A stretch of 64,000 nucleotides of DNA from Hexactinellida sp. DTS-2022 (Eukaryota; Porifera; Hexactinellida), in assembly GCA_028753945.1 (NCBI GenBank), contig JAPNXP010000002.1:11532001-11596000 (forward strand), written 5' to 3'. The translations under genes and the position numbers were made by a program. The notes beneath the pieces are model-generated. The model had not been told where the DNA came from, ran no database searches, and worked only from the letters and a program-made list of their open reading frames with translations. How positions within the stretch are numbered: the stretch's first letter is position 1; every line of letters begins with the position of its first letter. Below are positions 57,346-64,000 of the stretch, piece by piece.

Positions 57346-57598
57346 AAAAGGACATGATGCGACCTAGATCGATGAACTGGATGATATTAATAGTAATTAT
57401 GGAAGAAAAAGTGTTATTTCATTGTTTCTGCTTAAATATTAAAGTAGGGATTATCATTGTAAAAATAAAGGATATAAAAATAGGCCCAAAAATAATAAAA
57501 GCCCTAGGCCCACAACACCCTAAATCCGGCACTGTAGACATGTTACCTGTCAAAATTGACTTTGAACTGTCATTATGGTTAGTTGTTTTATGCTGTAG

Positions 57599-60500
57599 CA
57601 TAGCATTCTATACACTAAGGCAATGGTGGTCACTAAAATTTTTGGACCAGGGATTGGTTAAGTACTTCAAAACAACATTTTCTAAAATGGTAATTTGTTC
57701 AATTTTCCCATTAATTTTAGCTACCCTCATCATCCTGACAACATACTATTGTCAATTAAAACGATTGGAAAATATAAGGAGTTTAATATATAATACAGTA
57801 TACTCATACAAACACAGAAATTGATATAAATGTTATTATGATACTAAGGAGCTTAAGACAGCAATACGTAATAGAGATATACTTCTAAGAGGGAGTAGTC
57901 ACACTTAATACATCTACAGGAACAGCAACAGGTTGACTGAATAAAACTAAAAGAAATAAAGAAAAATTAATTCTTGAATTTAGTAAGCTTACTATTATCA
58001 CGCTTCAATACTAGTACATTATAATTCATAACTCTATTAGATAATAAACAGTGAGAAAAAGTTTTCGTAGAATGTCCCACCGCGATACATTGCATTCACA
58101 TACGAATCTCCAAAGTGTGCTATGCTCTAGTTCCATAGTGGCCCATGCCAGTTGAACAAGTTTTGTACGGGAAGAGCCTGAGTAAAAGTTGTCAAATTGT
58201 TCCCTATGACTGTCAATTTTGCTAAATATATCAAAAATGACCTTAATGCATTCAAGAACATGGCTCGATGGATATTTGAGAGAACCCCTATCTAGCAATT
58301 CTATCAGTATAGACTGACTGCCCATGTCATCATTCACATGTAAGGATTTTTCAGTACACAGAAATTTCCTGCACAATATACAATTACTAGATTTTTTGAG
58401 ATAAGAAAATACAGCATAGCCAGCGACAAACGCGAGGCACTCAACTTGAGATGCTGCCATTTCCGGAAGGCTGATTTCATTTAAGGTTGACAAATAGGAA
58501 TCTACATCAAAACTAGCAGCATGTTCATCGTCATTTGAGTGAAAAAATGTACCTAAATACTCTAAGAGACTAGTAGGTCTCTCAATAGTATCAGATTCTC
58601 TTTTGATCTGAAACAATTTTAGAATATTAGAAAGCTGAAGCCGGCGCTCAGACTCCAGGATTTGACAATATGAAATGTGATACTGTGAACCTGACATTTG
58701 CCGGTATAAACCAAAATGGTGTTCTAAAGCATCGTTTTGTATCCTTGATGTCAGAAGGTATTTGAAACCATATTTTGTACAAATCAATTCGAGTAGTAAA
58801 GGTAATGCCTTGCAGGTATGTATAAAACTTTTAAAAGTTTGAGGAGATAATTTTCCTTTCGCTGTAGGAAGAGCTCTCCAGCACTCTAACCAAGACACAA
58901 AGTTTTTGAGAAACAATAATCGCGAGTCGTTCAAACACAAGGGTGCAGACATTTCGTCATTAAAACGAATATTCTTCCCTACCCAGTTCACATTAAACAT
59001 TTTCCAAACATCATTGATTAATTTCAAAAATTCAACAGTTTGAGTTTTGTCTACAATGTTCTTTTCCAAGTTATATGCTAACAGTCCCGCTGATGTTGAT
59101 TCGTGAAAAACCCTAAGTGCTAAATTGACATTTTGTCTTTCCAGGCTAGATGGCCAACAGGCTTTTGATGTTAATCTGGGAGCACGCTTGAATAAATTGC
59201 ACTTATCCGAATTGAATAAAGTTCTTATGTCCTGAAAGGCTGAATAGCATATGGTAGGGTACATAGAATTAGAAAATGAACTGGTATCGATACCAAGTTC
59301 TGAGGTATTGATGGAAACTCTGAGGTTATTAGGAGGCTTATTTTCGGTATATGTGTAGTCATGAGGTTTGCATTCAGTAAATTTTGGGAAGATAAAGACC
59401 TTTTCGTAGTCTTTTAAATTGAGCCAATTGTTCCTAACAGACTTAATAATATGCACAACGTCAAAGAATAAAATTAGATCTCTGAATGGATCACATGGAT
59501 GTTTTACTATGGGTATCAGAGATTTTTGGTCTGCTGAAAAAAGTTTAAATAAACTGACATTTAGTGGGTAGTTATCAGTGCATATTGCGTCAACATATAT
59601 ATTACATCTTTCGATATCAGAGATAGTTTTTGTAACAATGGGGAAAAGAGCCGTAGCAGAGCTAGAACCGAGAGGGACTAGACGTACAATTGTGGAAAAT
59701 TTTGTCATAAAACTAGATACCATCATAGAAAACACAGTTGTAGGTGGATCTTCCGGATGGTCAATAGAGCCTATTATTTTACCACCTTTATAGCTGGCAT
59801 CACTACGTATGTGTACTTCGTCCATTTGAAGTATGACGTGTCGCTCGCTGTCATTAAATGAGGATGAAAACTCTTTAAGAACATTTAGATAATCGCTATC
59901 TAAACCGATAGAATTTTTTATTTTGAGGAGATTACGCTCATGTGGTAGAGTTAAACAATTCGAAGATTGAATAAGACGGTAACAAGCTGGTGAAACTTTC
60001 AAAGATTTCAATTGGTCAAGTAAAAATGAAACCCTATTTTTGATGAATTAAAGAGGTTATCATTTATAGCTTCGTCGGCAGCGAAATCTAAATCATCATG
60101 ATCTAGTAATTTAATAACGTGTTCCAAATTACTAATGACATTTTCTAGGCAAGTTGTAACAGTGGGTTGTGGTGTTTCTGAACTTTGATTAATCTTAGGC
60201 CTAGGTAAACAATCTATTTCTAATAACAGGGTCTCAATTTGACGGATGTCACTAACTTGTTTCATGGAAATATCTATTTGATATTTTTGTTGATGAAAGG
60301 CCGTGATATATAAATCAGATTTTATCGTAAGTGATGCTTCAATATGAGGTTGACTATCCTTAACTAGGATCTTAAGGAAAATAATAGAGTATAAATCCGG
60401 TATATATATGACTAGTCCAACCATTGGAGAGGTCAATGTACGACAATTTATCAATAATATCAGCAATTAACGAAATTGAAAACTTAGCTGTTGTGGTTGC

Positions 60501-61665
60501 ACTCTCTTCTCTGCTTAGCTTAATTGCTGTTTCAGTCAGGGTTACTTCTTTCTGTTCTCTTGAGAATCTCCTCGGTCTTTCATTGGTGTCAGAGAGGTAG
60601 CTGGGACAGCTTGGGAATATGCATGGTATCGCAGACTTAGATACGGCATATTTTTGGCGAGGTACATCAACATATTTACTTCCATCAAAATATCTTATTG
60701 ATTTTTCGATATCTTCCTCTTTAAAGTGGAGTATGCATATCTAGATGTATACAAAAATACAGTTGAAGTGGCACCTTGTTAATCAATTATTACCTATACG
60801 GTTACATAAGGCGTATTTGAGGTCAAACTAAGGAAAATTTCAATAACGAGGTTCAGATTGCATAATCAACACTTGTACTTTTAATTAATTAAATTATTAT
60901 AGTAACTGATCAGAGTTTCGTTGAAAAATCATTATTTTAATGTAAGAATTACTAACCCTTGGAATCTTGTTGTTTTGGTAGTCTTCTCTGGGTCTGGGAA
61001 TAGCCTTGAACCATTTTTCCCGAAGATCCTCATCTTTTGGGAAATAAAAATTTTTCGTGAAATCTTCTCCTCTGTAATTGGAGGTACAGCCAGGCACAAC
61101 ACAAGACATCGTATTCAGTCAGATAGATATTATACTGGTTGAGGTATGTATTTGGAATAAGTGCGAGTGGATTGGAATAGAATAGAAGGGGCAAGTAAAA
61201 TTTTTTAGAATCCCATTAATATCCATCAATGTAAATTTTTACATTATGGGTGGATAAAAAAAGGTGGATAAAAATAAGATGTTTAAGTGACACGCAATAT
61301 CAATTCCTTTGAACATCAGTTCAAATACAAGTATACTCATATAGATTACTAATGAGTCAGGCCTGCTTATTATGAACAAAATATAGTTAATTAATTGTTA
61401 ATTTCTATTTTATATTAAAAGCCTTATTAGTTATTTTCCCAATTAACAATTTAAATTTAAAATGTATTCGAGTTCGTATATTATTAAATTTGTGTATAAT
61501 GAACACAATCCATAATACACGAGGCTGATTGTAACTATTAATAAGGATTTTATTAAACTAATGTACAAAATAACGAAAAAGCATTTTGTCTAGTTGAAGT
61601 ATTTAACCAATCCCTGGTCCAAATTTTTTAGTGACCACCATTGCCTTAGTGTATAGAATGCTATG
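57599..61665 (-). mobile_element. P-like transposon with complete ends (4.1 kb)
   Basis: TIRs of about 75 bp beginning CATAGCATTCTATACACTAA and containing GGCAATGGTGGTCACTAAA and GGACCAGGGATTGGTTAA. Exact 7-bp TSD GCTGTAG (57592-57598, 61666-61672). The transposase gene is on the minus strand. The old element starting at 11088 belongs to the same subfamily. Confidence 0.93.
58026..61109 (-). pseudogene. THAP P-element transposase, two exons, nearly intact
   Basis: Exon 1 (61109 to about 60956) encodes the THAP start MSCVVPGCTSNY, NFYFPKDEDLREKWF and IPRPREDY, and ends at a GTTAGT donor. Exon 2 begins at the acceptor CTAG before ATATGCATACTCCACTTTAA (about 60741), supplying the CxxxHF end of the finger. 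Frames then run to 60466, to 60008, and as a 661-residue frame 60011-58026. The latter contains QMDEVHIRSD (first D), CTDNYPLNVSLFKLF (second D), FDVVHIIKSVRNNWLN and ALEHHFGLYRQMSG (E). It ends with a CILCRKFLC zinc-ligand-like motif and a C-terminal helix-rich tail. A frame change near 60430, another near 60010 and a deletion of about 70 bp at the second break (relative to 17370-17440) suggest recent inactivation. Transposition role is inferred from the family. Confidence 0.9.
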
Positions 61666-61672
61666 GCTGTAG

Positions 61673-63354
61673 TATTACCTCTAGGGTTGAAACATTTTTG
61701 TTGGTATTTTAATTTTTCAATGCTACACTTAATACTTTGCAGAACATTAAATTAAAAGGTTCAACCTCATCACCTAGTTTTTGGTAGCTTCAACTACTAG
61801 ATCTAACACCAATAGAATGTTTGCCCCCCCCCCCCCCTGGCAATTTCTCTGCTATCCTGGCTAAAATCCTGGCTACGTCCCTGCTGTGACTATACTCACA
61901 ACGAAAGCAGCGGTCGCACATTTATGTACTGCTTAATGTGTTAGTCATTCCTGGCCAAAAATAGCGATAATTTGCAAGATTATATGTGTATCGATAAAAC
62001 TGGTGGCCACAATTATCGTGGACATCTTTCAGGACATCGTCTACCTCGATCAGTTGTATTACGATTGTTTGTTTTGTATCCAAATTGTAACAATACATAT
62101 TCCTGATTATCCTCTTCTAATTATCTGAAACTCCAAAGTGATAACAACCATCCGAGAGATAGTTCTATAATTCTATATAATTTTCTGAATTCATCAATAA
62201 CAGGTGTTATTTAGGCCGTTTTTTTATTATTTATGTACAAATATATGTGCATTCCAAGGCTGGATTCGGTTAACCGGTTAACCGTTGCTGACATCGAAAA
62301 ACGGTTAGAAACGGTTTTGCTGGTGAGTATTTCTTGAAGTGACTTTAGTTTCTGCAGTTGTTCTGCTATAAGCTTCAAATAATTCCTACTTAGTTAACAA
62401 CACTAATTTTTGCTCTTCCTTTCTAATAGAGTGCGTTTCGTGTTTTCAATATCTTCCGAATGTGGTGAACATTTTCTTTTCCTTCTGAAAGGCACTCCGT
62501 CATCTTCCTAGAAAGTAGGACTAACGACCCTTTGTTGATCAGAGACCTGAGAACTTTGATGCTCAACAGATGTAACTATTCACTAGGGAAATTCCTCCAA
62601 ATATTTCTCTTCCCATTATGCTATGAATTTTCTCCTCCAAGTTAATTAATTGGGCCTCAGGTGAACCTCCTCCTGTCTCCTGTCATTTTAGCTTCTCAGA
62701 TCTATAAATAAATTCAAAATCGTCAAGAGCAATATTCAAACCCCAATAATTCTAAATTGTGATAAAATCATCTGAATCGCAATTATACCTGAGCTACGTA
62801 CTCCTTTTCCTTTTACTTGGCGCCATAAATTCTGAATTTCATTTCCATTTGTTTTCTAGACTCGTGTGGTAAAATTAGCTCTATAATTACACACATTCAA
62901 TAATAAGGATTCTCTGAAGTTAAATTATTATGATTGCGCATTTTAAATTATAGAAAGTTATTTTAGACCATTATGGACCAAAAATTCTTGCTATGAAATG
63001 ATTCATTGGATATGCCAATTTGAAAATTACATTCCAGTGTTACGAAAGTTGACGAAATTATTATTTTCAACTCTCGAAATTGGATGTCACCGTTTATCGT
63101 AGTGTATCCCGATATTATCACTGTTAATGTTTGGGCATAGCCTACTCTATTATAAGACCTCCCATCAAAATATCAAAATTGGAAAAGGGATGCGGTCGAA
63201 GATGGATTGTAAAGTATATTTTAATGATGAATTTTAATAGATTAAATGTAATTCAAGTATTCTCGGCGTGAATACTAAATCTATTTGAATTGTAGCTGAA
63301 ATAGGTCAATATTAATTAACTTTTTAATGAATGTGATCAAATGAATACACTGTA
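61673..63354. other. Stretch without a gene
   Basis: 61817-61881 has a poly-C tract and a sequence ending CTGGCTACGTCCCTG, a lone hAT-type right end. 62270-62290 holds the palindrome CGGTTAACCGGTTAACCG. No coding motif was found. Confidence 0.5.
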
Positions 63355-63541
63355 CACTAAAGCCTCTGAACAACGGACATCTTGGGACCGGAACCGTTGT
63401 CCGTTATTTAGAGGTTGTCCGCTATTTAGAGGTTGCTTTTCTATTAGACATATGCTAAATAAATAAATCCGTGCCACGAGGGTTGTCCGTTATTTAGAGG
63501 TTGTTCCCTATTTGGAGTGTCCGTTATGGGAGGCTCCACTG
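63355..63541. mobile_element. pogo-like miniature element
   Basis: CACTAAAGCCTCTGAACAAC at the left; inverse of the right end CAGTGGAGCCTCCCATAACG; TA on both sides. Interior TTGTCCGTTATTTAGAGG repeated three times or more. Same family as 3688-3872. Confidence 0.85.
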
Positions 63542-64000
63542 TATAAGTTAATAATATTACAATTTTCACTTACAAATAAACTAATAAATAGTCACAAAAA
63601 TAAATACAAATATAAATAATGTATGAGTTGGTCTAAGTCAGTTCTGCTCCTTTGATCGATTTGAGGTAGATCATTACATCTTCACAAAAATAAAGATAAA
63701 TTATAGTTAATGAAATAATAATAAAAAGGATTACGTTTAAGATTTATGTCTAAATGTCAAACTTTTCAACTTTCTCTTTTCGCTCTTATTCAATCTTACG
63801 AGTGAATTGCAATTGAGTACTTTTTTGTTCAATAGACAATTTTATGTTGACAAATCAATCTACGAACAATAAACCATCCAGAAGTATTGCATGAACGACA
63901 ATTTTCATTCCACATCTCAGAGTTACCTCCAATATCTAAATAAATGATTGCAAGTTTGGTCAAAATACTTCTAGATGCTCCATTGACGAGCAACTCCATT
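63542..64000. other. AT-rich end of window, nothing recognised
   Basis: No gene or repeat end seen. Confidence 0.4.

Noticed and set aside
57321..57824. 167-residue membrane-like frame, with a similar RKWWSLRT ending at 10884-11132
   Set aside because: The shared part is the terminal inverted repeat of P-like elements read through from flanking DNA; the third copy at 61590-61665 shows the same. Not a gene family.

Overview
The window looks like a repeat-packed stretch of an A+T-rich invertebrate animal genome. Reasons: low GC by eye, GT-AG introns, THAP (P-element) transposases, hAT, pogo, Mutator, Ginger1 and Helitron elements, and one fragment of an animal-type MFSD2 lipid transporter. No rRNA, CRISPR or bacterial operon was seen, and the species cannot be fixed from the sequence. 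Almost every recognisable coding piece belongs to a transposable element (TE), and most carry frameshifts or stops. Element limits come from terminal inverted repeats (TIRs) and target-site duplications (TSDs) read directly from the bases.

Left part (1-11 kb): a broken P-like transposase on the minus strand (1 to about 1030), a hAT miniature element (1274-1686), then a large decayed minus-strand gene with an OTU cysteine-protease domain (about 4390-8900). That gene lies between two inverted arms of about 710 bp (2564-3275 and 10145-10855) and is itself hit by several hAT miniature elements.

Middle-left (11-28 kb): an old plus-strand P-like element starts at 11088 and is traceable to 26197. 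It can be followed by collinearity with its inverted relative at 57599-61665. It has been opened by a tandem Helitron pair, a hAT element with another inside it, a Mutator-like element carrying FLYWCH and RING zinc fingers, a third Helitron, two further hAT elements, and a composite insertion. That composite contains a second P element with its own TIRs and 7-bp TSD. An unassigned element with 156-bp TIRs (26198-27783) closes the region.

Centre (28-44 kb): two minus-strand Helitrons joined end to end (one with about 34 copies of a 17-bp minisatellite), hAT miniature elements with clear 8-bp TSDs, a BED-finger hAT transposon (33710-35977), a pogo-like element (36361-37367), and a near-complete Ginger1-type element (37583-43481). 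The last encodes an intron-bearing integrase-like transposase followed by an OTU protease, and has TG...CA termini and GGCC flanks.

Right part (44-64 kb): a foldback-like repeat, a second decayed OTU gene copy, a decayed P-like copy, the MFSD2-like exon (49542-50302), several small elements, a Helitron with a 117-bp TTAA-flanked insert, and the best-preserved P-like element (57599-61665, minus). The last 2.3 kb holds only one pogo-like miniature element.

The genes do not form a pathway. The region is a record of successive TE insertions whose order can be read from the nesting.
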